Below, in pieces: positions 24,494 to 33,241 of a DNA stretch of 64,000 nt (position 1 is the first letter of the stretch; every line of letters starts with the position of its first letter). Origin of the DNA: Peptostreptococcaceae bacterium oral taxon 113 str. W5053 (GTDB taxonomy: Bacteria > Bacillota > Clostridia > Tissierellales > Peptoniphilaceae); assembly GCA_000467935.1 (NCBI GenBank), contig KI259834.1, positions 1 through 64,000 on the forward strand. The letters run 5' to 3'. Position numbers and translations under genes: made by a program. Below the pieces are notes generated by a model. That model saw only the letters and a program-made list of their open reading frames with translations. It had not been told where the DNA came from and did not search any database.

Positions 24494-25144
24494 TTATACA
24501 GAAAAGACACTTCCTTCTTCTGTAGGGAGTAAAATGCGACATTGATGTTTATATTTTTCGTTAAAAATTTTGAGTAAGGTATAATCTTTCCAAAAATGAA
24601 TAGGTAGGAACGCTTTGGGTTGTAAAATTTCTATAGCTTTTTTCGCCCCTTTATCATATTGTATCCCTAATCGCGGGTCTACAGGAAAACAGAGGACATC
24701 AATAGAATAAGAGGATGCTTTACGGATTTCTGCCAAGAAAGCAGTTTCCATAGCAATCATGTCTTCATGGCTGTCCTCTTCCTCCCAATACCAATCATTT
24801 AAATCCGCCGCGAAAAAAACAACCCCTTCTTTCGTGTTCAAAAGAATACTGACACCTTGATCCGTAGAACCGAACGTATGAATTGTGAAATCATCTCGTT
24901 CAAAATATTCATCGGGAGCCATTAAAGTTACTTTTTTTGAAGACTTGATATCATCAGACAAAAAAATTTCCTTAGAGGGAAGAGAAAAAATTTTCGATGA
25001 AAAATGATCTTCATGAGCGTGAGAGACAAAAATATTTGTATTTTGTTTTAAAAGGGGTAGGGCTCCTCCAATATAGTCAAATAGAAAATGGGAATTTTTT
25101 GTTTCAACGAGTACACCGCTGTGTTTAATATAAGAAATGTTCAT
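24494..25144 (-). CDS. MBL-fold metallo-hydrolase (UlaG-like)
   Basis: 216 residues when started at ATG 25144, which has AAGGAGG about 9 bases upstream; the ATG at 25171 lies ahead of that SD. The metallo-beta-lactamase metal-binding motif HAHEDHFS is near residue 50, with FAADLNDWYWEEED and a late LPIHFWKD histidine, close to the UlaG/YtnP-type hydrolases. Substrate unknown. It is transcribed alone, divergent from purC. Confidence 0.85.
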   Translation of the reverse strand: MNISYIKHSGVLVETKNSHFLFDYIGGALPLLKQNTNIFVSHAHEDHFSSKIFSLPSKEIFLSDDIKSSKKVTLMAPDEYFERDDFTIHTFGSTDQGVSILLNTKEGVVFFAADLNDWYWEEEDSHEDMIAMETAFLAEIRKASSYSIDVLCFPVDPRLGIQYDKGAKKAIEILQPKAFLPIHFWKDYTLLKIFNEKYKHQCRILLPTEEGSVFSV

Positions 25145-25251
25145 AGTAATTTCCTCCTTGAAAATAATCATACCCTTTTTTTAAGAAAGAAAAAAACTTT
25201 AGAAAAATTTTTTATTTTTGAAAAATAATAGAAATTAAAAAAAATATGATG

Positions 25252-25257
25252 TATAAT
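25252..25257 (+). promoter_or_regulatory. Probable -10 element of purC
   Basis: TATAAT with no convincing -35 hexamer, about 38 bases before the purC GTG. No purine-riboswitch fold was recognised in this short leader. Confidence 0.4.
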
Positions 25258-25294
25258 TTTTAATTGTAAATAAACGTGAGAAAGGAGTCCGAAA

Positions 25295-25978
25295 GTGAAT
25301 TTAGTAAATCATGGAAAAACCAAAGACGTGTATGTGTTGGAAAATGGAAATTATCTTTTAAAGTTTAAAGATGATGTAACCGGGGTAGATGGAAAATTTG
25401 ATCCGGGAGCCAATCAAGTAGGTCTTTCAATTGAAGGTATGGGCAATTTAGGATTGAGACTGACCAAATTTTTCTTTGATACATTGAAAAAATACAATGT
25501 GTATACACATATGGTTAATGTGAACTTAGATGAAAATACCATGGAAGTAAAAAAAGCAGAAGTTTTCGGAAAAGGTCTGGAAGTGATTTGTCGTTATAAA
25601 GCAGTAGGAAGTTTTTTTAGACGCTATGGAAAATATGTTAAAGAAGGACAAAATTTAGATACTTATGTAGAAATCACTATCAAAGACGATGATGCGGGGG
25701 ATCCTTTGATTACTAAAGAAGCTTTATTGGAGCTTGGAATTTTAAAAGAAGGAGAATATGAAACTCTCATAGAAATGACTAAAAAAATCTGTGGTATTGT
25801 CAAAGATATTTTAGCGGAAAGAGGATTGGATCTTTATGACATTAAATTAGAGTTTGGTCGTGATATTCATGATGATATTATGCTTATCGATGAAATTTCC
25901 GGAGGAAATATGAGGGTCTATAAAGATAAACAATATATTGAACCTTTGGAATTGGAAAAATTTATTTTGGCTCAGTAA
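25295..25978 (+). CDS. purC: Phosphoribosylaminoimidazole-succinocarboxamide synthase
   Basis: 227-residue SAICAR synthetase of de novo purine synthesis. Family signatures seen are VLENGNYLLKFKDDVTG, GSFFRRYGKYVKEG (about 108-121) and LYDIKLEFGRD (about 185-195) with IDEISGGNMRVY. The start is a GTG at 25295 with AAGGAG about 8 bases upstream. It stands alone, without other pur genes on either side, which is unusual for a pathway normally encoded in an operon. Confidence 0.94.
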   Translation: MNLVNHGKTKDVYVLENGNYLLKFKDDVTGVDGKFDPGANQVGLSIEGMGNLGLRLTKFFFDTLKKYNVYTHMVNVNLDENTMEVKKAEVFGKGLEVICRYKAVGSFFRRYGKYVKEGQNLDTYVEITIKDDDAGDPLITKEALLELGILKEGEYETLIEMTKKICGIVKDILAERGLDLYDIKLEFGRDIHDDIMLIDEISGGNMRVYKDKQYIEPLELEKFILAQ

Positions 25979-25982
25979 AATA

Positions 25983-26016
25983 AAAAAATCGGCGTGAACA
26001 TTCATGCCGATTTTTT
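25983..26016 (+). terminator. Terminator of purC
   Basis: An 11-bp perfect stem (AAAAAATCGGC with GCCGATTTTTT) and 12-base loop ending in six Ts. Confidence 0.9.
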
Positions 26017-26074
26017 ATAGTACAACAGTCAGTTGAGTGCGTTTCATGTGCTCAACTGACTGTTGTACTATAAA
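26014..26074. repeat. 24-bp perfect inverted repeat with 13-base loop
   Basis: Arms at 26014-26037 and 26051-26074 are fully complementary; the core reads CAACAGTCAGTTGAG. Neither side has a T-run, so it is not an ordinary terminator. The AACAGTCAG inside the arm also forms the left end of the 116-bp insertion at 45253. No direct repeat flanks it. Confidence 0.85.
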
Positions 26075-26336
26075 GACGCTGCGAGCTTGTGACGTTTCAA
26101 AATATTCGGTGTTATGATGAGAAGTTGATTTTTTAATCCTTTTTGTGGCAGTAAATATGATTTTAAAATCTTTTTCGCTTATTTTGTCGAGGATGATGTT
26201 GAATTGATATTGCTTGGGATTTGCTGTGACAGGCTTTTGGAAAAAATTGATCAATAGGCATATCCAGATCTGGTAGAAAGCTCATAGAAAACTTGCAGGT
26301 GAGTGATTGTACAGACATGTACAGATCCGGACTGAA
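26075..26336. other. Non-coding or decayed stretch downstream of the AraC gene
   Basis: With the inverted repeat this makes about 320 bases between purC and the AraC gene. An open minus-strand frame (26015-26254) ends inside the inverted repeat, has no ribosome binding site and resembles nothing I know. It may be the remnant of a lost gene. Confidence 0.4.
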
Positions 26337-27308
26337 TTATGTGGTTGTTCTGTATTCGCTTGGTGTTTTTTTATACTGTCTCTTAAAAGCTGCAGAAAAC
26401 TTACTTGTATTAGCATACCCAAGTTTTCCTGCAATTTCGGCAATAGATAAACTGCTCCCGGATAGCAAGACAAGCGACTGTTCTAATTTGCATTGTTGTA
26501 TGTATTTTCCAATAGGGATACCATATACTTTTTTAAATAATTCTCGTAATTTTGTTTGGCTCATGGTTGATATTTTACATAATTCTTCAATGCTTGGAGG
26601 AGAGATAGGCGTTTGTCGGATGACATTGCCAACACTTTTCAATAAGTACAATTCATCTTGAGAAATAACGAGATAGGTGTTTTTATAATTATGCTGTTCT
26701 AACTGGTGCCTTTGAGATATGAGTGACAAAACTTCAAGAATTTTACTTTCATAGTACATTGACGATGTAATCCCTTCTATCATTTTCTTTCGTATCTGCA
26801 TGAAAATCTTGCTTATTTCAGGGGCGTTATAGTCGTCCGAAATCCATAAAAAAGCATCTTCCAGTGAAAGACCATCCTTAGGGAAAGCCATGCTGATTCT
26901 ATCAAAATATTCTTCATGAAGAAGAATGGAGACATAGCGAATTGGCGTCATGGAACCATAGAGAACCCGTCCGCTGGAAGGTTTATTGAGATATAAATTA
27001 ACCCCATGCTGAATAGTGCTTTTTTTCTTTCCGTTTTGGATTAAAGTTATATCTCCACATTCTAAAAAATATAGTTTTACAAATTTTTTTAGAATACAAT
27101 ATTTCCTTTCCATATTTATTTTAGGTGTCCAATTCGCATAAGAAAGATACAAACCTTCATGCGGATTAATTTCAACTACGTACCCTGTTCCTGTACTCTC
27201 TCTTGGATTGAGATTAAGAAAGTCAGCCTTTTTTTTATGACAAAAACAATAGTTCGATACAAAAAAGGATGCGTCACTTGTATATTTACATTGTCTTAAT
27301 GTTTTCAT
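26337..27308 (-). CDS. AraC family transcriptional regulator (PchR/YbtA-like)
   Basis: 323 residues from ATG 27308, chosen because GGAGGA lies seven bases upstream; ATGs at 27341 and 27323 precede that SD. The C-terminal ~100 residues form the double helix-turn-helix (TKLRELFKKVYGIPIGKYIQ, then SIAEIAGKLGYANTSKFSAAFKRQYKKTPSEYR). The N-terminal part would be the sensing domain; patterns such as YVSILLHEEYFD resemble siderophore-responsive PchR-type regulators. It is divergent from the ECF transporter genes and probably controls them. The ligand is unknown. Confidence 0.88.
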   Translation of the reverse strand: MKTLRQCKYTSDASFFVSNYCFCHKKKADFLNLNPRESTGTGYVVEINPHEGLYLSYANWTPKINMERKYCILKKFVKLYFLECGDITLIQNGKKKSTIQHGVNLYLNKPSSGRVLYGSMTPIRYVSILLHEEYFDRISMAFPKDGLSLEDAFLWISDDYNAPEISKIFMQIRKKMIEGITSSMYYESKILEVLSLISQRHQLEQHNYKNTYLVISQDELYLLKSVGNVIRQTPISPPSIEELCKISTMSQTKLRELFKKVYGIPIGKYIQQCKLEQSLVLLSGSSLSIAEIAGKLGYANTSKFSAAFKRQYKKTPSEYRTTT

Positions 27309-27619
27309 TCTATCTTCCTCCATACGCCGCGGATACTCCATTTTATCAAATTATTCACCCCGAAATTAAGCAGGTATAGAATAAGAAATCGTTAATTCCT
27401 TGTTTTTCTCACGTCGTTTGTGAGCCAAGAATAGTTTTGAGCTTTTTATCAGAAAATTGACAACAAAAGAAGGGGGTGGTATATTTCGATTTGAAAACGA
27501 GTTAGCGGTATTTAACGATATATTTTTAAGTATACGCTCGTTATCGCGTGTTGACAATGTTTGCGAGCAAATAATTTGTAAAACTATTTCAATATTAAAG
27601 ATTTAAGGAGGAATTTTAT
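27309..27619. promoter_or_regulatory. Divergent control region between the AraC gene and the ECF transporter
   Basis: This 311-base gap holds no credible gene. A TTGACA (27551-27556) on the plus strand lacks a good -10 at 16-18 bases, as expected for an activator-dependent promoter. AACGAG (27496-27501) and CTCGTT (27537-27542) form an inverted pair just upstream of it and could be part of a regulator site. AAGGAGG at about 27605 serves the first transporter gene. Confidence 0.5.
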
Positions 27620-28222
27620 ATGATAAATGAAATGAACAAAAAAGGCCTTAGCGTCCGAGACCTGATTACTACCGGAGTTTTGGCGGCACTTTATGTGGTT
27701 TGTGCTTTTATCGGCGAATTGATGTTCGGATTTTTTCCTGTCTTGACTTTTCTATGTCCGCTGTCCATTGCGCTAATCTGCGGACCGGTTTTCATGCTGA
27801 TTCTGGCGAAGGTTCCGAAACATGGACCGATTTTAATTACCGGAGTTTTGGTTGGCGGAGTTTTGTATGTGACGGGAATGTATTGGCTGATGTGCCTGGC
27901 TTATGTGATTTTGGGAATAGTTGCTGAATTAGTTGCCGGATCCGCAAATTTCAAAAGCAGGATTCGAAATCTGATTTCCTATATGATTTTTGTCATCAGT
28001 CCGATTTTTTCCTATGCAATGCTTTGGATCAATCAGGACGCTTATGTGAAATATTTGGTGGAAAACGGAACGGAGCAGGCATATATGGATACGATGATTG
28101 CAAATGCTCATATATGGGTTCTCCCTGCCATGATTGTCGGCAATTTAATCTGTTCGTTTATCAGCGGAAAATTTGGACAGCACTTACTCAGAAAACATTT
28201 TGAAAAAGCGGGAGTTGTGTAA
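27620..28222 (+). CDS. ECF transporter S component (MptD/Trep_Strep type)
   Basis: 200-residue, very hydrophobic protein with about five to six membrane segments. The N-terminal LSVRDLITTGVLAALYVVCAF is the short amphipathic start followed by the first helix seen in Trep_Strep/MptD substrate-binding components. It would give the energy-coupling-factor importer its substrate specificity. The substrate is not known; related operons with AraC regulators have been tied to metallophore or haem uptake, which is inference here. It abuts the EcfT gene. Base composition is richer in G+C than the housekeeping genes. Confidence 0.85.
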   Translation: MINEMNKKGLSVRDLITTGVLAALYVVCAFIGELMFGFFPVLTFLCPLSIALICGPVFMLILAKVPKHGPILITGVLVGGVLYVTGMYWLMCLAYVILGIVAELVAGSANFKSRIRNLISYMIFVISPIFSYAMLWINQDAYVKYLVENGTEQAYMDTMIANAHIWVLPAMIVGNLICSFISGKFGQHLLRKHFEKAGVV

Positions 28223-28962
28223 TGGCTGCACCGTTTTCAACGGAGCTTTTTCATAGCAAATGGCATTTGGATCCCCGAACTAAGTTTTATATGTTATTAA
28301 TCGGCACTGTGGATCTTTTTCTTGCACCAACGTTATATTACGAGATTTCTCTTGTGGCCTTCATTGCGATATTCGGATTGATGTGCGGAGTAAAGCGATT
28401 TACTTTAAAAATGACCGGAATATATACAGTTTTAATGATTTTATATCAAATGGGAATTCACTGGATGAGCGGTTGGCTGCAAATTGCCATTGTGACCTTT
28501 ACCTTTTATATTCGAAAAATATTTCCTTGTTCGATGATGGGAGGCATATTGGTTGGAACTACTCGCGTCAATGAATTCATGGCGGCGATGAATCGAATTC
28601 ATCTCTCCAAGTCCATCACTATCCCCATGACGGTGATGATTCGATATATTCCGATGGTACGGGAGGATTGGGGATATATTAATGACGCTATGCGAATGAG
28701 AGATGTGGCTCCTACGATAAAAAGTTTCTTGAGTCACCCAGTTCGTACCATAGAGTGCATTTATGTTCCGATGATGATGTCTGCCTTGAAAGTGGCGGAT
28801 GAACTCTCCGCCGCGTCTGTCACTCGAGGGTTGGAAAATCCGAAGCATAGAAGCTGTATGGTGGATCTTCGTTTTACATGGAAGGATTTCGCAGTTGCAT
28901 TTTCTTTTACCGTATTTTTTGTGATTTCTATTCGATTTATGATAGGGGGTATCACAAGATGA
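28222..28962 (+). CDS. ECF transporter T component (EcfT/CbiQ-like permease)
   Basis: 246 residues with an N-terminal cluster of membrane segments (about 25-125) and a cytoplasmic coupling region. AMRMRDVAPTIKSF and AASVTRGLENPKHR are the two EcfT coupling helices with their arginine-containing motifs that contact the ATPases. The ATG shares its first base with the preceding stop codon. Its stop overlaps the ATPase start (ATGA). Confidence 0.88.
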   Translation: MAAPFSTELFHSKWHLDPRTKFYMLLIGTVDLFLAPTLYYEISLVAFIAIFGLMCGVKRFTLKMTGIYTVLMILYQMGIHWMSGWLQIAIVTFTFYIRKIFPCSMMGGILVGTTRVNEFMAAMNRIHLSKSITIPMTVMIRYIPMVREDWGYINDAMRMRDVAPTIKSFLSHPVRTIECIYVPMMMSALKVADELSAASVTRGLENPKHRSCMVDLRFTWKDFAVAFSFTVFFVISIRFMIGGITR

Positions 28963-30419
28963 TTGAAATGGACAAGGTATCTTTCAGTTATCAAGGTTCC
29001 TCGCAACACTCGAATTTACATCAAATCGATCTGACAATTCGAGATAAAGAATGTGTGTTGTTATGTGGTCGGAGCGGATGTGGAAAAACCACACTGACCA
29101 GATTGATCAATGGACTCGTTCCCTCATTTTATCCCGGTGAATTATCCGGTTCGGTACGAATTAACGGAAAGTCCGTCCGGGAAACTCCGATGTATCAACT
29201 TGCGGAACAAGTGGGTTCTGTTTTTCAAAATCCCCGTTCACAGTTCTTTAACATAGATACGGACAGTGAGATGGTGTTTGGGATGGAAAACCTCTCTTGG
29301 ACGAGAGAACGAATGAAAGAACGACTGGCTGAGACGATCCGTGATTTACAAATCGAAACACTTAGCGGGCGAAAAGTTTCAGAGTTATCGGGCGGTGAAA
29401 AACAAAAAGTGGCGTTTGCTTCTATTTATGCCATTTCTCCTGACATTTATTTGTTGGATGAACCCTCTTCCAATTTGGATACAGCAGCCATCGAAAGTCT
29501 TAGAAAAACATTGGCTTTACTAAAACATCAGGGAAAGACGATTTTGATTGCCGAACATCGGATTCATTATCTTCGAGAAATCGCAGATCGTATTCTCTAC
29601 ATGGAAAATGGAAAAATACAACAGTTCTTAACTCCGGAACAATTATGTAATATTTCACAAACCGACCGGTGCAGTATGGGACTTAGAACGATGGACTTGT
29701 CTCAAATTCGAATTCCAAAAATATTACAAAAATGTGAAAAACCCATTTTGGAAATTCGCAATCTCTCCCTTGCCCATCATGAGCACACGGTGCTTTCCGA
29801 AGTTGATCTTTGTGCCGCACCGGGAGAAATCATTGGAGTCATCGGGCATAATGGAACTGGAAAGTCCACGTTTTCCCGTGCGCTATGCGGCTTACACAGA
29901 GAATCAACCGGAACGATTAAATGGAACGGCAGAATATTGAATGCAAAAGAACGACTCAAGCATTGTTATATGGTGATGCAGGAGGTGGGATATCAACTTT
30001 TCGCAGACACTTTGGAAAAGGAGTGCTGTTTCGGCATTCAATCTCCGGATTATGAGGCTGCTCGACATGCAATGGAGCAACTCGGGATTTGGGAATATCG
30101 AGAAGTTCATCCGAGCACGCTTTCCGGCGGACAAAAGCAACGTGCGGCAGTCGCGGTAAGTATGGTATGTCAGAGAGAAATTTTAATTTTCGATGAACCT
30201 ACCAGTGGATTGGATTATGACAGCATGATTCAAGTCTCTCAACTTTTTCAGACGCTCTCCGCCATGGGAAAAGTGATTTTTGTAGTAACACATGATTATG
30301 AGTTTTTGGTTTCTGCTTGCAGTCGTATTTTGCACTTGGGTGACGGTGGTGTTTTGGGAGATTATTCGATGTCCCCAGAGAACGGAGAAAAACTTCGCAA
30401 CTTTTTTATTTTATCATAG
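28959..30419 (+). CDS. ECF transporter fused ATP-binding protein (two ABC domains)
   Basis: 486 residues from ATG 28959 (AGGGGGT about 8 bases upstream). Two ABC domains are fused: domain 1 has GRSGCGKTTLTRLI and LSGGEKQKVAFA with DEPSSNLD; domain 2 has GHNGTGKSTFSRAL and LSGGQKQRAAVAVS with DEPTSGLD. This replaces the separate EcfA and EcfA' of other systems and powers the importer formed with the two upstream proteins. Confidence 0.93.
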   Translation: MIEMDKVSFSYQGSSQHSNLHQIDLTIRDKECVLLCGRSGCGKTTLTRLINGLVPSFYPGELSGSVRINGKSVRETPMYQLAEQVGSVFQNPRSQFFNIDTDSEMVFGMENLSWTRERMKERLAETIRDLQIETLSGRKVSELSGGEKQKVAFASIYAISPDIYLLDEPSSNLDTAAIESLRKTLALLKHQGKTILIAEHRIHYLREIADRILYMENGKIQQFLTPEQLCNISQTDRCSMGLRTMDLSQIRIPKILQKCEKPILEIRNLSLAHHEHTVLSEVDLCAAPGEIIGVIGHNGTGKSTFSRALCGLHRESTGTIKWNGRILNAKERLKHCYMVMQEVGYQLFADTLEKECCFGIQSPDYEAARHAMEQLGIWEYREVHPSTLSGGQKQRAAVAVSMVCQREILIFDEPTSGLDYDSMIQVSQLFQTLSAMGKVIFVVTHDYEFLVSACSRILHLGDGGVLGDYSMSPENGEKLRNFFILS

Positions 30420-30670
30420 AAAGTGAGATTTGAAAGAATTTCATTTGATGCTCTTATTGAGAAAATCTTAGTTGTCAAGACATATTTATTTAGAGAATCC
30501 TTTAAAGAAACGGAAAATCGTATATCCAGCTTGGAAGTTCAAATAGTGTCGTAAAATTGACCTTGGAAGAATTAGAAAACTAATAGACTATAAAAAATGG
30601 ATTGATATTTGCAAAAAATAAAAACAAACCATCCGTTGATAAGAAAAAGTTAATAGATGTCCCAAATATA
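30420..30670. other. Spacer with no recognised gene
   Basis: A+T-rich sequence after the ECF operon. A short open frame from GTG 30423 (43 codons) has no ribosome binding site and no recognised similarity. It looks like a decayed coding remnant. Confidence 0.4.
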
Positions 30671-30718
30671 AAAGGTAATGTGAAGAAATTTCTTTAAACA
30701 CATTACCTTTATATTTTT
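30671..30718. terminator. Bidirectional terminator between the ECF operon and the histidine-kinase gene
   Basis: A 12-bp perfect stem (AAAGGTAATGTG at 30671-30682 with its complement at 30699-30710), followed by ATATTTTT on the plus strand and TTTTATATTT on the minus strand. It lies between convergent genes. Confidence 0.8.
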
Positions 30719-30757
30719 GGATAAAAGGGATCGGTGAATCTTTTTTTCGTAGATAGT

Positions 30758-32206
30758 TTATTCTTTACGAAAAAAGATAAATTCGGAACCTTTATTTTCT
30801 TTTGCCTTTACGGTTAATTGAAAATCGTGACGACGTGCAATTTCATGAACGATGGATAAACCTAAACCCACTCCATTGGGGTTGTTTAAATCCTGTTTAT
30901 AGAAACGATCAAAGATATGATTGATTTGTTCTTCGTTCATTCCTTGACCGAAATCTTTTACACTCATTTTGATAAAATCATCTTCCTTCCAAAGGCGCAA
31001 GAGAATTTCGCTGTCTTCTGGTGAAAATTTAATGGCATTATCCATTAAATTGATAAGCATTTGGCGCAGACGAACATAATCTCCATCCATAGCGTAGCCG
31101 GGGATATCTAAATTTAAGCGAATTTTGATATTTTTTTTCTTGGCTACATTTTCCATACTTCGACGAACTTCTTCCAATACATCCGCTAAATTCAGGGGCT
31201 CTTTTCGGATATCGAAATCTATATTTTGAAGTCGGGATAATTCCAATAAATCGTTGACTAAACGTTGAAGATGTACACTTTCGTTAAAAAGAGTGTTGTA
31301 GTACTCCGGTACGGTTTCATCGGGAATCACACCATCTCGCAAAGCTTCCAAACTCCCGCGAATGACTGTAACCGGTGTTCGAAGTTCATGGGAAATATTG
31401 ACGATAAAGTCTTGTCTTAGTTTTTCCAATTTGGCACTTTCTTCGCTGGAAAGAGCCAACTTTTTCGCCAGTTTATCCAAATTTTGAGCTAATTGACCGA
31501 TTTCATCATCTTGATAAACTTTGGTTTTTATCTGATAGTCACCTTTAGCCAGTTCAATAGCCACTCGATTCATTTTTCGAATGGGCTTGGTGAATTGTTT
31601 TGCACTGACAGAAATGATTAAAGCTGCCAGAAGAGTGGCTACTATTAAACTGATAAGGAGCATTTCCTTTCCTTTTTGAAGAGTTGGAGGCAAATTGGTA
31701 ATGGGATTGTGGAAAATAGCGGCACCGACTACTTTTCCTTTAGAAAAAATGGGAACACCGACGCTGACAGTGGATCCGTTTAAATATTTGCTGAATACAT
31801 CGCCGATAAAAGGTTCACCTTTTGCAATTTTTTCCAAAGGGATTTTTAGGGAATCCATAATTTCGTTGGTAGAAAAGCGAGCAGGAATATGATCCATCAC
31901 GATTCCGGGACCGTCTTCACTGACCAGCCACAAATTCTCAGCCGGATCCATTTCCGTGTCTTTAATATGTCGACGGAAAATATCCAAACGCAACGTTTCC
32001 GTATCCGGACGAACATCGGATAATTCATCAAAAGTATAAGTAAACTGTTGAGCGATTAATTTTGCTCTTCGAAGCAATTCTTCTTCATGATATTGTTTGA
32101 TATATTGCCGGAATAGTGAGGTAAATAAAACCAATACAGCAACTCCGAAAAGGATAAAAATCAAAGTAAGTTTTCGAATTAAGCGAGAGGTGATTTTATG
32201 CCTCAT
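30758..32206 (-). CDS. Sensor histidine kinase
   Basis: 482 residues from ATG 32206, inside the last codons of the response regulator gene; a start at 32221 is also possible. An N-terminal membrane helix, an extracytoplasmic sensor segment (about 35-185), a second helix and a HAMP linker (ITKPIRKMNRVAIELAKGD region) lead to HisKA with the phospho-acceptor SHELRTPVTVIRG and HATPase with DNAIKFSPED, DFGQGM and GVGLGLSIV. It autophosphorylates and passes phosphate to the regulator encoded just upstream. The signal is unknown. Confidence 0.93.
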   Translation of the reverse strand: MRHKITSRLIRKLTLIFILFGVAVLVLFTSLFRQYIKQYHEEELLRRAKLIAQQFTYTFDELSDVRPDTETLRLDIFRRHIKDTEMDPAENLWLVSEDGPGIVMDHIPARFSTNEIMDSLKIPLEKIAKGEPFIGDVFSKYLNGSTVSVGVPIFSKGKVVGAAIFHNPITNLPPTLQKGKEMLLISLIVATLLAALIISVSAKQFTKPIRKMNRVAIELAKGDYQIKTKVYQDDEIGQLAQNLDKLAKKLALSSEESAKLEKLRQDFIVNISHELRTPVTVIRGSLEALRDGVIPDETVPEYYNTLFNESVHLQRLVNDLLELSRLQNIDFDIRKEPLNLADVLEEVRRSMENVAKKKNIKIRLNLDIPGYAMDGDYVRLRQMLINLMDNAIKFSPEDSEILLRLWKEDDFIKMSVKDFGQGMNEEQINHIFDRFYKQDLNNPNGVGLGLSIVHEIARRHDFQLTVKAKENKGSEFIFFRKE

Positions 32207-32891
32207 TGCCCTTGACCTCAAATTTATAACCTACGCCCCAAATAGTGGAAATTTCCCATTTCGGATGAGGATATTCATCCATCTTGGCACGCAAGCGTTT
32301 AATATGGGTGTCTACGGTACGGCTGTCGCCATAATAGTCATAACCCCAAACGCTGTTTAAAAGATTTTCTCGAGAAAAGACTTTGTTCTTGCTCTTAAGC
32401 AAGGTCCATAAAATTTCCAATTCCTTTTTCGTTAAACCTAAAGTTTCACCGTTAATTGTTGCTTCATAATTATTGATATCTACGGTTAAAGTGTCGAAAC
32501 TTAAAGTCCGCTCTTCTTTTTCCTCTTCCACTACGATTCGACGTAAAATCGCTCGAATACGAGCCATCACTTCGCCTGGTGCAAAAGGTTTAATGATATA
32601 ATCGTCCGCACCGATATCCAAACCCATAATTTTTTCAAAATCTTCTCCTCGGGCTGTAACCATGATAATTGGGACATGAGAAGTTTTTCGAATTTCGCGA
32701 CATACTTCATATCCGTCTACTTTAGGCATCATAATATCCAAAAGAATTAAATCTACTTTTTCTTTTTCAAAAAGCTGAAGTGCTTGTGCTCCGTCTTTTG
32801 CAATCAGCACATCATAACCTTCTTTCTTCGCATAAGCTTCCAAAACCGAAACAATTTGAGGATGATCGTCCGCAATTAAAATACGAGTCAT
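32196..32891 (-). CDS. OmpR-family response regulator
   Basis: 231 residues from ATG 32891, with AAAGGGGGG upstream; an in-frame start at 32912 lies ahead of that SD. The receiver domain has the phospho-accepting Asp in DLILLDIMMPKVDG (about residue 52) and the conserved Lys in YIIKPF. The C-terminal winged helix shows LTKKELEILWTLLKSKNKVFSRENLL and SRTVDTHIKRLRAKM. It is the partner of the overlapping kinase. Confidence 0.95.
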   Translation of the reverse strand: MTRILIADDHPQIVSVLEAYAKKEGYDVLIAKDGAQALQLFEKEKVDLILLDIMMPKVDGYEVCREIRKTSHVPIIMVTARGEDFEKIMGLDIGADDYIIKPFAPGEVMARIRAILRRIVVEEEKEERTLSFDTLTVDINNYEATINGETLGLTKKELEILWTLLKSKNKVFSRENLLNSVWGYDYYGDSRTVDTHIKRLRAKMDEYPHPKWEISTIWGVGYKFEVKGNEA

Positions 32892-32928
32892 CGTTTGTCC
32901 CCCCTTTCTCAAAATTCGTTCTGACTTT

Positions 32929-32934
32929 ATTATA
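32929..32934 (-). promoter_or_regulatory. Probable -10 element of the two-component operon
   Basis: TATAAT on the minus strand about 38 bases before the regulator ATG; the -35 region is not a clear match. Confidence 0.5.
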
Positions 32935-33010
32935 CATGATATCGCTTTGAAAATGCACCTTTGTATAGAATAATTTTCACGTAAAAAGAAAAGATGGTCT
33001 TTTTGCCCAA

Positions 33011-33039
33011 TAAAAAAACCGCTGAATTTTTTCAGCGGT
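33011..33039 (-). terminator. Terminator after the tRNA-Thr/tRNA-Gln genes
   Basis: A 9-bp perfect stem (ACCGCTGAA with TTCAGCGGT) and four-base loop followed on the minus strand by seven Ts, two bases after the tRNA-Gln 3' end. Confidence 0.9.
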
Positions 33040-33041
33040 CA

Positions 33042-33116
33042 TGGCTGGGGAAACAGGATTTGAACCCGTATCAACTGATCCAGAGTCAGCCGTCTTACCA
33101 GTTCGACTATTCCCCA
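33042..33116 (-). tRNA. tRNA-Gln (anticodon CUG)
   Basis: 75 bases including an encoded CCA. Acceptor arms are TGGGGAA and TTCCCCA with discriminator G, the T-arm has GGTTCAAATCC, and the anticodon loop is CTCTGGA giving anticodon CUG for the CAG codon. Confidence 0.93.
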
Positions 33117-33120
33117 TTGA

Positions 33121-33196
33121 TGGAGCTGCTGACCGGATTTGAACCGGTGACCTACGCATTACGAGTGCGTTGCTCTACCAGCTGAGCCACAGCAGC
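33121..33196 (-). tRNA. tRNA-Thr (anticodon CGU)
   Basis: 76 bases including an encoded CCA. Acceptor arms GCTGCTG and CAGCAGC, D-arm GCTCAGCTGGTAGAGC, anticodon loop CTCGTAA (anticodon CGU for codon ACG), T-arm GGTTCAAATCC. It lies four bases upstream of tRNA-Gln in the same transcript. Confidence 0.93.
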
Positions 33197-33241
33197 TTAC
33201 CTTTCTGAACTATTTTACAATAAAAATGGAAAAATGAAAAG

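Noticed and set aside
25172..25294. Purine riboswitch before purC
   Set aside because: The leader is short and A+T-rich and shows no paired three-helix arrangement.
26015..26254. 79-residue minus-strand frame
   Set aside because: No ribosome binding site, ends in the large inverted repeat and matches nothing known; treated as part of a decayed stretch.
27366..27557. 63-residue frame in the AraC/ECF divergent region
   Set aside because: Overlaps the probable regulatory region, no Shine-Dalgarno and no similarity recognised.
28441..28848. Long minus-strand frame rich in His and Ser opposite EcfT
   Set aside because: Shadow frame; the plus strand encodes a membrane protein with the expected EcfT motifs.
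32977..33159. Open frame over the tRNA genes
   Set aside because: Its sequence is the two tRNA genes and their terminator read as protein.
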